Assembly: GCF_011947285.1 (NCBI RefSeq) | Contig: NZ_JAAOZT010000012.1 | Coordinates: 62,001-126,000 of the forward strand | DNA: 64,000 nt | Source: Glaciimonas immobilis | Lineage (GTDB): Bacteria; Pseudomonadota; Gammaproteobacteria; Burkholderiales; Burkholderiaceae_D | Reading direction: 5' to 3' | Shown: in pieces, positions 25,879 to 34,746 of the stretch | Position numbering within the stretch: position 1 is the stretch's first letter | Layout: every line of letters starts with the position of its first letter | Program-made: the position numbers and the translations under genes | Notes under the pieces: generated by a model | What the model saw: the letters and a program-made list of their open reading frames with translations, nothing else | Database searches by the model: none | What the model was told of the DNA's origin: nothing

Positions 25879-26757
25879 CTACAGCACTGCCACAGGCGCA
25901 AGAGGACTGCCGGTTGCGCCGACTATCGGCAAGGCACTGGCAACGAACAAAAATTCGAAGCGGCCACTGGCCACTAGCGGATCCAGCATCAAGCCTTCGA
26001 GCAATGGCACGCCAAAATCCCGAATTAACAATTGGTGTACCGGAAATACCGCGCCGGTCGCAAACGGCAATACCTCTACCGCAAAATTATCTGCGCCGAC
26101 GACAGCCACTTCGCGCTCCGCAAGCCAGCGTGCCGCATCAACATCAATGCCCGGCTCGACGTCAAAAGAGACGTTCTTCACGCCTTTTTGCGACTCCAGC
26201 CAGCCTGTGCGTAACAACACCGCATCACCACGTTCTATTTGCAATCCGGCCAAAGCTGCCGCCGCTTCAAGGTCCGCACGACTAACCACTTCGCCCGGTA
26301 CCAATACCCTGCCCCTCACCCGAACCATATCTAGCAGAACGCCACGGGTGACGATCGGCGGCATTTTTTCCACGCCCAACTTACTCGCCCCTGTGGTACT
26401 ACGAACGGTATGACTGGAAAATCCATTAAACAATTTATCGTCATACCAAGCGTGGCAGAGTGCATCTACATGCGTGCCGATGTGCAGTGGCATGATGACC
26501 GAATCTTCAGCAAACTGGAAACCACCGGGGCGGCCTGCGCCCGCCGCATAATCACCGCCATCGCGTCCCATAAAGTGCTGCAAGCCGCAACGATGCGACG
26601 GCACAGGCGTCTTGGATGACAGCAGTTGCGCCAAGCGTAAAACTTCTCCCGTTTGTACCAGCGCAGTAGCGCGACGGACCTGATCGGGTCCGATAAAATT
26701 TAACGAACCGCGTTCATCATCGGGACCCCAGCGTGACCATGTATTTTCAATCATCAT
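25879..26757 (-). CDS. Cyclase family protein (kynurenine formamidase-like metal hydrolase)
   Basis: About 292 residues with the diagnostic HIGTHVDALCH (His92, His96, Asp98, His102), the metal-binding signature of the cyclase / KynB fold, and the DMVRVRG and GDAVLLRTGW stretches usual for the family. Members hydrolyse formamides, amides or enol/lactone-like bonds. I start at the ATG at 26757 (MMIENTW), which has AGAGAG about five bases upstream; an open frame reaches 26787 without a ribosome site. In operon A, between flavin reductase and CoA-transferase, it may open the product of the monooxygenase step. Confidence 0.88.
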   Translation of the reverse strand: MMIENTWSRWGPDDERGSLNFIGPDQVRRATALVQTGEVLRLAQLLSSKTPVPSHRCGLQHFMGRDGGDYAAGAGRPGGFQFAEDSVIMPLHIGTHVDALCHAWYDDKLFNGFSSHTVRSTTGASKLGVEKMPPIVTRGVLLDMVRVRGRVLVPGEVVSRADLEAAAALAGLQIERGDAVLLRTGWLESQKGVKNVSFDVEPGIDVDAARWLAEREVAVVGADNFAVEVLPFATGAVFPVHQLLIRDFGVPLLEGLMLDPLVASGRFEFLFVASALPIVGATGSPLAPVAVL

Positions 26758-26820
26758 ATTCTCTCTTGTTATCCAAACCTGGCGCAATGCGCCGAAATAA
26801 ATCTTTTAGCACTTACGTCT

Positions 26821-27933
26821 TTAAGCACGATATCCAAGTCGAACCGATAAGCGCCGCGCCGCATCACTCAAGCGCGCCACCGCCGGATCGTCCTGCGTAA
26901 AACTGCTGGCTGCGCCCATCATAGTGAGCGCCAGTACTATCGAGCCGGAGGCATCGAACACCGGTGCGCTGACCGCGCTTACGCCGAGTTCATTGATGTC
27001 GATCATGATAGCGTCATCAATGAACCCCAGCTTTCTTTCACGCACCAGGGCCAGGTGCTCCTCGACAGCAATGCGATTACCGAACGGTGCATCGACGATG
27101 TGTTGCACTGAAGCGATTTCGGCCTCCAGATAACGCGCGGTCAACTGCGGCGCAGAAAACGCCGCGAACACTTTGCCGGTCGCAGAACCTAATAAGGGCA
27201 AAACCATCCCGCAGCGCAGACGGACATCAAGCGGTTGGCGTGCTTCAACCCACCAGATCAAGGTCGGACCCATGTTCCCCCATACGCCGAGGCCAACGGT
27301 TTTATCGGTTTCACGATTTAATTCTTCCAGACAAGGACGTGCCAGCTGGACCGCGTTTAACGTCGCCACATTGCCAGAACCCAGGTCAGCATTGGGCGCA
27401 TGCGGATGGACTACCATATACTTACCCGCACCAAATGCCAGCGGCTTACGGGAGGTACCTAAAATACGCGTGACGCGACCGAGAAACAATAGATGGTCGC
27501 CACCGGGATAGGTCGCTTCCGTGCTGCATTCAAGATAAGCCGAGCAGCCATCAATCAGCGGTAAGCCGTCGATACCGGCGGTGACCGGGATACCCTCAAA
27601 ACGATCAGGGCCGGATTTGGCGAAGCGATTCGAGACATCAACCTGCTCCTCCGATAAAATATTGACGACGAACCGCTTAGCCTTACTATAGACAGGAAAA
27701 CTGGTGGCGTTAGTACGTACGCTCCAGACGATCAGCGGTGGATCGAGTGATACCGAATTAAAGGAATTAACGGTCATACCAATCGGCGCACCATCATCGT
27801 CGAGCGCCGTAATCACGGTGACGCCAGTGACGAAAGCACCGAGGCAGCGGCGCAATTCTATCGGGTCAATCACGGACGGCTGGGCCGGGGTTAAGGCTAA
27901 ATCGTTCGCAGAATTACTCATGGTGACTGGCAT
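26821..27933 (-). CDS. Flavin reductase fused to an IclR-type effector-binding domain
   Basis: A 370-residue two-domain protein. Residues about 22-178 are a flavin-reductase-like FMN-binding split barrel (LRRCLGAFVTGVTVITA, MTVNSFNSVSLDPPLIVWSV, CSTEATYPGGDHLLFLGRV). Residues about 195-368 match IclR effector domains (VLPLLGSATGKVFAAFS, and RKLGFIDDAIMIDINELGVS followed by SAPVFDASGSIV) without any HTH. The reductase would supply reduced FMN to the LLM monooxygenase of the same operon. The appended ligand-binding domain suggests gating by substrate, as described for the C1 reductase of Acinetobacter 4-hydroxyphenylacetate hydroxylase. Its start overlaps the livM end by 20 bases; an alternative ATG is at 27921. 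Confidence 0.85.
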   Translation of the reverse strand: MPVTMSNSANDLALTPAQPSVIDPIELRRCLGAFVTGVTVITALDDDGAPIGMTVNSFNSVSLDPPLIVWSVRTNATSFPVYSKAKRFVVNILSEEQVDVSNRFAKSGPDRFEGIPVTAGIDGLPLIDGCSAYLECSTEATYPGGDHLLFLGRVTRILGTSRKPLAFGAGKYMVVHPHAPNADLGSGNVATLNAVQLARPCLEELNRETDKTVGLGVWGNMGPTLIWWVEARQPLDVRLRCGMVLPLLGSATGKVFAAFSAPQLTARYLEAEIASVQHIVDAPFGNRIAVEEHLALVRERKLGFIDDAIMIDINELGVSAVSAPVFDASGSIVLALTMMGAASSFTQDDPAVARLSDAARRLSVRLGYRA

Positions 27934-29020
27934 CTTTCAAGGAAGTAAGGGGTTCGGACAACACCCGCCGAAACCCGGCCGGACTAGCCACTGGGAGGGG
28001 GTCGGCGGCTGCCAAAGGCACGCTGTTGATCTGAAAACGGTCAGCAACCCAACCGCATAGGCCGCGCCGGAAAGACATCACACAAATGATGAAAATAGCT
28101 CCCTCTATCATGGTAACCCACGAGCCAAACCCGGCAAGATAGGTGCTAATGATAACGAGCACAAAAGCACCGACTATGGGACCAAACAATGTACCCACGC
28201 CCCCCACCAGAGTCATCAGGATCACATCGCCGGACACCGACCAGTTGACGTCGTTAAGCGTGGCAAGCTGAAACACTAACGCCTTCGTTGCACCAGCCAG
28301 GCCAGCCAGCGCTGCGGACAGAACGAACACTAATAACTTGACGCGCTCGACGCGGTAACCGAGTGAAATTGCACGTGGTTCGTTTTCACGGATAGCTTTG
28401 AGGACCTGACCAAACGGGGAATGCACGATGCGGTAAATGAGCGCAAAACCACCCACACATATCGCCAGCACTGTGTAATACATCGCAAGCGGGTGATCAA
28501 GATTAATCAAGCCGAACAGATGCCCGCGCGGAATCGCCTGTATGCCATCCTCGCCACCAGTGAAGCCGTCGAACTGCAAATAAAAGAAATACAGCATTTG
28601 CGCCAGCGCCAATGTCACCATCGCAAAATAAATACCCTGACGCCGAATCGACAACCAGCCGAAGCCGACCCCAAGTGCCGCCGCCGCCAGCGTGCCTGTC
28701 AAAATTCCGACTTCGGGCGTAATGCCCCAGTGCTTCATGGTGTAACCGGTGACGTAAGCAGCAGTGCCAAAAAATGACGCATGACCGAAAGAAAGCAATC
28801 CGCCGTAGCCAAACAGTAAATTAAACGCCGCAGCAAGTAGCGCGAAGCACAGCGCTTTCATCATGAAGACGGGATATAGCCCAATGAAGGGGGCTATCAG
28901 TCCGACTAAAAATAGCACACCAACCAAGACCATAGAAGCATTACGACGACGGTTTTCAGTCAACTCCGAGGGACTGGCTCCCACCTTAGATAGCGTGGAT
29001 AGCGTGAATAGCTTCATCAT
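27914..29020 (-). CDS. livM: Branched-chain amino acid-type ABC permease (LivM), operon A
   Basis: A 368-residue LivM-type inner-membrane permease with about ten hydrophobic segments. Family motifs are LLFGYGGLLSFGHASFFGTAAY and the coupling-helix region AIRENEPRAISLGYRVERVKLLVF. The open frame extends upstream to 29425 inside livH, but that part is the antisense-like reading of livH. The ATG at 29020 overlaps the livH stop as ATGA and gives a normal N-terminus, so I use it. It pairs with LivH to import an organic acid or amide-like solute. Confidence 0.9.
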   Translation of the reverse strand: MMKLFTLSTLSKVGASPSELTENRRRNASMVLVGVLFLVGLIAPFIGLYPVFMMKALCFALLAAAFNLLFGYGGLLSFGHASFFGTAAYVTGYTMKHWGITPEVGILTGTLAAAALGVGFGWLSIRRQGIYFAMVTLALAQMLYFFYLQFDGFTGGEDGIQAIPRGHLFGLINLDHPLAMYYTVLAICVGGFALIYRIVHSPFGQVLKAIRENEPRAISLGYRVERVKLLVFVLSAALAGLAGATKALVFQLATLNDVNWSVSGDVILMTLVGGVGTLFGPIVGAFVLVIISTYLAGFGSWVTMIEGAIFIICVMSFRRGLCGWVADRFQINSVPLAAADPLPVASPAGFRRVLSEPLTSLKDASHHE

Positions 29021-29904
29021 GCAGTCCTCCCGAACAAGCCTGCGGGCTTGGCTAACAAGACCAGCGCCATAATCACAAAAATTACCGTACTCGATGCTTG
29101 GGGATAAAAGACTTTTGTCAAACCTTCGATCAGACCGAGGGCAAAACCACTGAAAATTGCCCCGCCAATCGAACCCATGCCGCCAATAACCACCACCGCA
29201 AACACGACAATGATCGTACTCGATCCCATGCCAGGACTGACCTGATAGATCGGTGCGGCAAGCACCCCGCCCAATGCAGCCAACGCGACGCCAAAGCCGT
29301 AAGTCAGCATCATCATGCGAGGAACCCGTACCCCAAAAGCTTGCACCAGCATCGGGTTTTCTGTGGCCGCCCGCAGATAAGAGCCAAGTTTGGTTTTTTC
29401 TATCACCAGCCAGGTGGCAGCACATACGACGATTGAAAAGACGAAAACCCAGGCCCGATAAGTTGGCAAATACATGAAGCCAAGCTGATGCCCGCCTTGC
29501 AACAGTGCCGGTGTCGAATACGGTAATCCGGCGGCCCCAAATAGTTGACGGAAAGCACCCTCAATCAACAAAGCGGCACCAAACGTCAACAACAGACCAT
29601 AGACATGATCAAGCTGCTGGATGCGACGCAAAAAAAAGCGCTCTATTAACATCCCCGAAGCGCCTACCAGAAGCGGCGTCAATACCAGCGCCATCCAGTA
29701 ATTCATTCCCAGAAAATTGAGTAAAAGCCACGCACAGAACGCGCCCATCATGTATTGCGCGCCATGGGCAAAATTGATGATGTTCAGTAAGCCGAAGATA
29801 ACTGCCAGACCAAGACTGAGCATCGCATAAAAGGCACCGTTAATAGCGCCGATCATCAATTGTCCAAACAAGGCTTGCATTGATATTCCAAAAAGTTCTG
29901 TCAT
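29017..29904 (-). CDS. livH: Branched-chain amino acid-type ABC permease (LivH), operon A
   Basis: A 295-residue LivH-type permease. N-terminal GAINGAFYAMLSLGLAVIFGLLNIINFAHGAQYMMGAF is diagnostic, followed by the coupling helix region LRAATENPMLVQAFGVRVPRMMML and a C-terminal IMALVLLAKPAGLFGR. It forms the transmembrane pore with the overlapping LivM. It starts 71 bases after livF in operon A. Confidence 0.93.
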   Translation of the reverse strand: MTELFGISMQALFGQLMIGAINGAFYAMLSLGLAVIFGLLNIINFAHGAQYMMGAFCAWLLLNFLGMNYWMALVLTPLLVGASGMLIERFFLRRIQQLDHVYGLLLTFGAALLIEGAFRQLFGAAGLPYSTPALLQGGHQLGFMYLPTYRAWVFVFSIVVCAATWLVIEKTKLGSYLRAATENPMLVQAFGVRVPRMMMLTYGFGVALAALGGVLAAPIYQVSPGMGSSTIIVVFAVVVIGGMGSIGGAIFSGFALGLIEGLTKVFYPQASSTVIFVIMALVLLAKPAGLFGRTA

Positions 29905-29975
29905 AAAGTGCGCTATAAAATTACGTCAAAAAGGTGGTTCAGAAAACTGGCATTCTTGCTATGATCCATACCGCA

Positions 29976-30746
29976 TCAAATGCTCAGATAACTATGAATA
30001 TTGGCGACGGTGGCCGGATCGGCGACCTCGGCGGCGGCAATGTGATCTACCACTCGACCATCTTCGATGACATAAAAACGCTCCGATACGCTGGCGGCGA
30101 AGTTGAAGTTTTGCTCCACCAAAATGATCGTAAAACCCCGTTCCTTCAGTTTATTGATGGCATGACCAATTTGTTCGATGATCACCGGTGCCAAACCTTC
30201 GGTTGGTTCGTCAAGCAACAACAAGTCAGCACCCGTGCGCAAGATGCGCGCAATCGCCAGCATCTGTTGTTCGCCGCCGGACAATTTGGTACCGGGACTG
30301 GTGCTGCGCTCTGCCAGATTAGGAAATAATTGATGAATCTCAGCCAGCGTCATACCGCCCGCCTTGATGATCGGCGGCAACACCAAATTTTCTTGGACCG
30401 TCAAACCGGCAAAGATACCGCGCTCCTCGGGACAATAACCAATGCCCCGACGCGCGATCTGATCAGGCGACGCCGCAATGAGTTCACTACCGGAAAATTT
30501 TACTGATCCTTCGCGGCGCGCCAGCAGTCCCATGATTGATCGCAGCGTGCTGGTTTTGCCAGCGCCGTTGCGGCCCAGTAGCGTCACAGTTTCTCCGCGT
30601 CGCACGTTTAGGTTAATCCCGTGCAGAGCTTGCGACTCGCCATACCAGCCGCGCAGATTATCGATGACTAATAAATCTGCTGGCGCAGTTGATACCGTAC
30701 CGGGTTGTATCGGTGACTGAGGTGTCTGGATGACGGCATCAAGCAT
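29976..30746 (-). CDS. livF: Branched-chain amino acid-type ABC ATP-binding protein (LivF), operon A
   Basis: A 256-residue ATPase with an extra N-terminal stretch of about 25 residues. Walker A is GRNGAGKTS, the ABC signature LSGGEQQ, Walker B LLLLDEPTEGLAP with the LivF-type EGLAP, and the switch histidine is replaced by Gln in ILVEQN, normal for LivF. It overlaps the livG stop by eight bases. Together with LivG it powers importer A. Confidence 0.93.
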   Translation of the reverse strand: MLDAVIQTPQSPIQPGTVSTAPADLLVIDNLRGWYGESQALHGINLNVRRGETVTLLGRNGAGKTSTLRSIMGLLARREGSVKFSGSELIAASPDQIARRGIGYCPEERGIFAGLTVQENLVLPPIIKAGGMTLAEIHQLFPNLAERSTSPGTKLSGGEQQMLAIARILRTGADLLLLDEPTEGLAPVIIEQIGHAINKLKERGFTIILVEQNFNFAASVSERFYVIEDGRVVDHIAAAEVADPATVANIHSYLSI

Positions 30747-31491
30747 GAGCGGACCCCATATAAGCGCTGCGTACTTCAGGATTTGCCGCCACTACCGCAT
30801 ACGGCCCTTCGGCCAATATCTTGCCACGTGCCAGCACTGTAATCGTGTCCGACAAATCTGCCACTACCTTTAGATTGTGTTCGACCATCAAGACTGTACG
30901 ACCAATCGCTACCTTACGAATTAAATTAGCGATGCGTTCGATATCTTCATGTCCAAGGCCAGCCATCGGTTCATCGAGCAACATTACCTCTGGATCAAGC
31001 GCCAGCGTGGTGGCCAGTTCCAATGCACGTTTGCGGCCGTATGACAAATCGGCGGCGCGTAAATCGCGCCAACGGGTTAAGCCAACCGCATCCAGTAACT
31101 CATCCGCACGTCCGTACAAGTCTGCGAGTGTTTTATCCGAGCGCCAGAAGTGATAACTTAATTGCCGCGGACGTTGCAGTGCGATACGAACGTTGTCACG
31201 TAAGCTAAAAGCTGGAAAAGTCGAGGAAATCTGAAAAGAGCGCACCATTCCACTTTGCGCCACCAGCGCGGGATCGCGTCGGGTGATTTCTTCACCCTTG
31301 AAAAATATTTTCCCGCCGCTCGCTGGTAAAAAGCGTGTCAACAAATTAAAGACGGTTGATTTGCCCGCACCGTTAGGGCCGATTAGCGCGTGGATAGATC
31401 CCTTGCGCACTTTCAGATCGATGCCGCCGACGGCAACAAATCCCCGAAAATCCTTGGTCAGGCCGCGTGTTTCAATGATCGTGTCAGTCAT
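30739..31491 (-). CDS. livG: Branched-chain amino acid-type ABC ATP-binding protein (LivG), operon A
   Basis: A 250-residue LivG. Walker A is GPNGAGKST, signature LSYGRKRALELA (the usual degenerate LivG form), Walker B VMLLDEPMAGLG, followed by LMVEHN with the switch His. I start at the ATG at 31491, which has AAGGA eight bases upstream; a TTG at 31506 overlapping the LLM stop is less likely. It lies between the LLM monooxygenase and livF in operon A. Confidence 0.92.
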   Translation of the reverse strand: MTDTIIETRGLTKDFRGFVAVGGIDLKVRKGSIHALIGPNGAGKSTVFNLLTRFLPASGGKIFFKGEEITRRDPALVAQSGMVRSFQISSTFPAFSLRDNVRIALQRPRQLSYHFWRSDKTLADLYGRADELLDAVGLTRWRDLRAADLSYGRKRALELATTLALDPEVMLLDEPMAGLGHEDIERIANLIRKVAIGRTVLMVEHNLKVVADLSDTITVLARGKILAEGPYAVVAANPEVRSAYMGSAHA

Positions 31492-31502
31492 TGGAGTTTC
31501 CT

Positions 31503-32825
31503 TCAAGCCATCAGGTTATCGCGGAAGCTATCGCCTTCATATTCGGTGCGGAACACACCGCGGGCCTGTAAGATCGGCACTACCTGATCAACGAAGTCTT
31601 CTACGCTGTCGGGGTTAGTTGTCGGACTTAGATTAAATCCGTAACAACCGGTTTCGCGCCAGGTACGCTCCATTTCATCGGCTACTTGCTCTGGTGTGCC
31701 AATGACTTGGGGAATAGCTACCGATAAGGCCCACGTGGATGCAGCCTGCCGTAGCGTCACTGCCTTGCCGTCAGCACCGGTAACGGTAGCCGCCATCAAA
31801 CCGCGCGACGCTTGCGTTTCCATTTCTGCCAGCGGACGATCTGGATCAAGTTGACTTAAATCCACGCCGAAGACGCCAGACAAACGCGCCAGAATCGCAT
31901 CGAGCGGAATCCGCTCTGCCAGTTCCTCTGCACGCTGACGCGCTTCAAGTTCTGTACTACGGACGATCGGCTGAAGGCCGAACAATACTTTGCATTCATT
32001 ACCGTTGCCCTTGCCTTGCGCAGCGGCGGCGGCTGAAGCAGCACTCAGTTGGAGCATGCTTTTTTTCATTCCCGCTACGTGCGACTGGATCGCAAAGATG
32101 ACTTCGGCGTGCTGCATGGCGAACTGCAGGCCGCGTCCGGACGAACCAGCCTGGAACAGCAGCGGGCGACCGTAAGGCGATGGCAAAGTTGGGCCGACTG
32201 CCTTGCAATTCAAAAACTTTCCCTGAAAATCGACGACATTGATTTGTTCCGGATCGGCAAATTTCCCCGTTACAGGGTCCTGCAATATTGCGGCATCGGG
32301 CACGCAATCCCACAAGCGATAGCAGATTTCCATAAACTCATCGGCCTGATCGTAGCGTTCGTCATGGCCCAGTGCGCCGAGGCCGTTGGCCTGATGTTCA
32401 GCTGCGCTAAAGCCGGAGACGATGTTCCAGCCGACCCGGCCACGGCTCAAATAATTCAACGTCGAAATACGGCGTGTCGCCAGATAAGGCGTCGTGCCAG
32501 TGGTCGACAAAGTAACCCCGATGCCAAGATGTTTGGTGGCGGCGGCCATAATGGCGACGAGTGGCATCGGATCGTGGTTAGGCCAGGAGGCGCCGTATTC
32601 AACCGATGGCTTCACACTGCTTTTATAGACCGCATGGGTGGCGGGGCTATCTGCAAAAAATACGCCGTCGAAACAACCCCGCTCTAACGTCTGCGCAAGA
32701 TTCTGCCAATAGGAGAAATCTTGCAAACCATTCAGTTGCCCATCCTTTGGATCAGCCCAACTGAGCAGGGTATGTGTGCTGGCGCTGTGAATCAGCATCT
32801 GCATTAAGTGCATTTTTTTAGACAT
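31503..32825 (-). CDS. LLM-class FMN-dependent monooxygenase (NtaA/SnaA/DszA family)
   Basis: A 440-residue bacterial-luciferase-like monooxygenase. The NtaA-type features are visible: an early HSASTHTLLSWADP segment, EYGASWPNHDPMPLVA, TLSTTGTTPYLATRRISTLN and the signature GRVGWNIVSGF. Such enzymes use reduced FMN from a separate reductase to attack C-N, C-S or C-C substrates (nitrilotriacetate, EDTA, dibenzothiophene sulfone and others). The flavin reductase partner lies downstream in the same operon. AAGGA seven bases before the ATG gives a good ribosome site, and a 35-codon small frame precedes it. The substrate is unknown. Confidence 0.9.
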   Translation of the reverse strand: MSKKMHLMQMLIHSASTHTLLSWADPKDGQLNGLQDFSYWQNLAQTLERGCFDGVFFADSPATHAVYKSSVKPSVEYGASWPNHDPMPLVAIMAAATKHLGIGVTLSTTGTTPYLATRRISTLNYLSRGRVGWNIVSGFSAAEHQANGLGALGHDERYDQADEFMEICYRLWDCVPDAAILQDPVTGKFADPEQINVVDFQGKFLNCKAVGPTLPSPYGRPLLFQAGSSGRGLQFAMQHAEVIFAIQSHVAGMKKSMLQLSAASAAAAAQGKGNGNECKVLFGLQPIVRSTELEARQRAEELAERIPLDAILARLSGVFGVDLSQLDPDRPLAEMETQASRGLMAATVTGADGKAVTLRQAASTWALSVAIPQVIGTPEQVADEMERTWRETGCYGFNLSPTTNPDSVEDFVDQVVPILQARGVFRTEYEGDSFRDNLMA

Positions 32826-32879
32826 TAGGCCATCCTTAGAGCAAAATTAAAATCGACGCGGGCGTGTTAAGCGAGAAAC

Positions 32880-32987
32880 CTAAGAACTACAGGCGATGCG
32901 TATCGAAGTATGGAAATCACAGCGCTTCTTCGACGCGGCGTTGTGTGCCTGACCGGGAATATGAGCGGCGCGCGGATCTACCTGCAT
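32880..32987 (-). CDS. Candidate 35-residue leader peptide upstream of the LLM monooxygenase
   Basis: In the 203-base gap between the cupin and LLM genes a short frame begins MQVDPRAAHIPGQ and ends CDFHTSIRIACSS, with an AAGG about nine bases before its ATG and its stop 54 bases before the LLM start. It has two cysteines and a basic middle. I cannot assign a family. It may be a regulatory leader peptide, a small protein, or chance. Codon use is ordinary for the region. Confidence 0.35.
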   Translation of the reverse strand: MQVDPRAAHIPGQAHNAASKKRCDFHTSIRIACSS

Positions 32988-33028
32988 CCGCACACCTTGA
33001 CTTCGGATTAGCTGAACAAATTAATAAA

Positions 33029-33517
33029 TTAACGAATTAACGATTGCAGATAGTCATCGCCCAAGCCGACTTCACGGCAATATTTGGCATACCGGTCAAG
33101 ACGCAAAAATACATCATCGTAATCGGTGGCGTTACCGGCTTCGTCCAGATACACGAGCGGGCCGTGAACATGAAACAACGCAGTCATCTTGCCCGCTTCG
33201 GGATCAATATAGAGCGTATGAATATGCCCCGGAGGCTCGTACACAAAGCTGCCTGCGCGCGCCACCCAATCGTATTCGCGATAACCCCACGCGCCATCGA
33301 GCGTCCAGCCGGTTACTGGTGACGCGTGACGGTGACGCTGGATGGTTCCCTGACCTTCAGCTTTCAGAATACTGATCCATCCGCCATTGGAAACATCAAA
33401 CAGAATGGGGCGTACCTTGCCGAGTTTACCGAGTGGATACCATTTTTCATCATCAATCATCACGTCCGGAGAAAACATTTCCGGGCGAGTAAAAGGCGAC
33501 TCTGGAATATTAATCAT
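33029..33517 (-). CDS. Small cupin, 2,4'-dihydroxyacetophenone dioxygenase-like
   Basis: A 162-residue single-domain cupin. Likely metal ligands are His62 and His64 (QRHRHASPVTGW), and His98/His100 (PPGHIHTL), with HVHG near residue 118. Pattern and length match the 2,4'-dihydroxyacetophenone dioxygenase (DAD) family, which cleaves a C-C bond next to a carbonyl. Members are also found with unknown substrates. The ATG at 33517 overlaps the stop of the binding-protein gene (TAATG), so the two are coupled. An open frame to 33547 has no better start. Confidence 0.82.
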   Translation of the reverse strand: MINIPESPFTRPEMFSPDVMIDDEKWYPLGKLGKVRPILFDVSNGGWISILKAEGQGTIQRHRHASPVTGWTLDGAWGYREYDWVARAGSFVYEPPGHIHTLYIDPEAGKMTALFHVHGPLVYLDEAGNATDYDDVFLRLDRYAKYCREVGLGDDYLQSLIR

Positions 33518-34746
33518 TAAATGTTCCCTGGTTTGACCAGCGGACAACTGCCAGCCGACATTGGACGCCAGGCCTGCTCAGGGCCGAGCTTACGTTTAAT
33601 CTTGTACAAATCCCACTCACCCTTACTTTCTTCAGGCGACTTAACTTCAAACAAATAGACATCGCTGACTACCCGGCCATCTTCCCGGATACGCGCGTTG
33701 GTCAACACGTCGTCGCTGATCGGCAATTGTTTCATGCGCGCAACCACTGCCCGACCTGACCGCTTTGCTTCGACTGCGCCGACAGCGGCGACCGCTTTCA
33801 GATAATGTGTGACCGACGAATACGCACCGGCCTGTCCCATATTTGGCGGCACGCCTTTGGTTTGCGGCGTAATACGCTTGGAGAAAGCCCGCGATTTGTC
33901 GCTCAAATCCCAATAAAAGGACTCCGTCAACACCAGTCCTTTGGTAACGGGCAAGCCCAGGGCCTTGATGTCCTGCAAATAGATAATTAACGCAGCCATA
34001 CGTTGACCACCTTTGGTCAGACCAAATTCATTGGCTTGTTTGAGGCAGTTAAGCAAGTCGTTACCCGCCAGCGCCAACGCTACGACCTTGGCACCGGAGG
34101 ATTGCGCTTGCAACAAGGCCGACGCAAAATCGGTGGTGCCAACCGGTACCGCCACTTCGCCCACTACCTTGCCACCCTTGGCAATCACGACGGCAGCGGT
34201 ATCGTCACGCAATGCCTTGCCGAATACATAGTCGGCACGGATAAAAAACCAGCTATCTCCATTACCTTTTTCAATCATGCCGTTACCCATACTGGTTGCG
34301 AGCATCGCTGTATCGAAGGTCCAGTGGGTCATGTTCGGGGTGCACTCTTTGCCACTGAGTGAGGCCGAACCGACATTATTGGCGAGCATCACTTTGTCGC
34401 GTTCGCGTACCAGATTATTAACCGCTAGCGCAATGGCCGAATTGTTAAATTCCATTAAGACATCGACGCCCTGATCCAGCCACTGACGTGCAATCGCGGC
34501 ACCAATATCGGGCTTGTTTTGATGGTCAGCAGTAATCAGCTCAACGTTCAGGCCGTGCAGGCCGGACATTTCTGCAATCGCCTGTCGGGCGCACGCAATT
34601 GAACCGGTGCCACCAAGATAGCTGTATGGACCGGACGCATCTTGCAACATCCCGATACGGATCAACGGTTTCGATTGCGCTTTTGCAATCATAGGTGCCA
34701 GTGCAAATGCTGACATGCCGGTCAATATGGTACGACGATTCACCAT
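33517..34746 (-). CDS. ABC importer substrate-binding protein (branched-chain type), operon A
   Basis: A 409-residue periplasmic binding protein. The signal peptide has a twin arginine (MVNRRTILTGMSAFALAPM, cleaved near AKAQS), so Tat export is possible. The type I fold begins IRIGMLQDASGPYSYLGGTG, and the lobes include DVLMEFNNSAIALAV and SWFFIRADYVFGKALRDD. It resembles the LivJ-like proteins that bind aromatic or short carboxylic acids rather than leucine. As the first gene of operon A it defines the imported substrate of the LLM pathway. Confidence 0.9.
   Translation of the reverse strand: MVNRRTILTGMSAFALAPMIAKAQSKPLIRIGMLQDASGPYSYLGGTGSIACARQAIAEMSGLHGLNVELITADHQNKPDIGAAIARQWLDQGVDVLMEFNNSAIALAVNNLVRERDKVMLANNVGSASLSGKECTPNMTHWTFDTAMLATSMGNGMIEKGNGDSWFFIRADYVFGKALRDDTAAVVIAKGGKVVGEVAVPVGTTDFASALLQAQSSGAKVVALALAGNDLLNCLKQANEFGLTKGGQRMAALIIYLQDIKALGLPVTKGLVLTESFYWDLSDKSRAFSKRITPQTKGVPPNMGQAGAYSSVTHYLKAVAAVGAVEAKRSGRAVVARMKQLPISDDVLTNARIREDGRVVSDVYLFEVKSPEESKGEWDLYKIKRKLGPEQAWRPMSAGSCPLVKPGNI

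Noticed and set aside
29021-29425. Open frame extending livM of operon A far upstream inside livH
   Set aside because: It reads a shadow frame of livH with Cys/Trp-rich composition; the ATG at 29020 overlapping the livH stop gives a normal LivM N-terminus.
32911-33010. Small plus-strand frame opposite the candidate leader peptide
   Set aside because: No ribosome site and antisense to operon A; the minus-strand frame is better placed.
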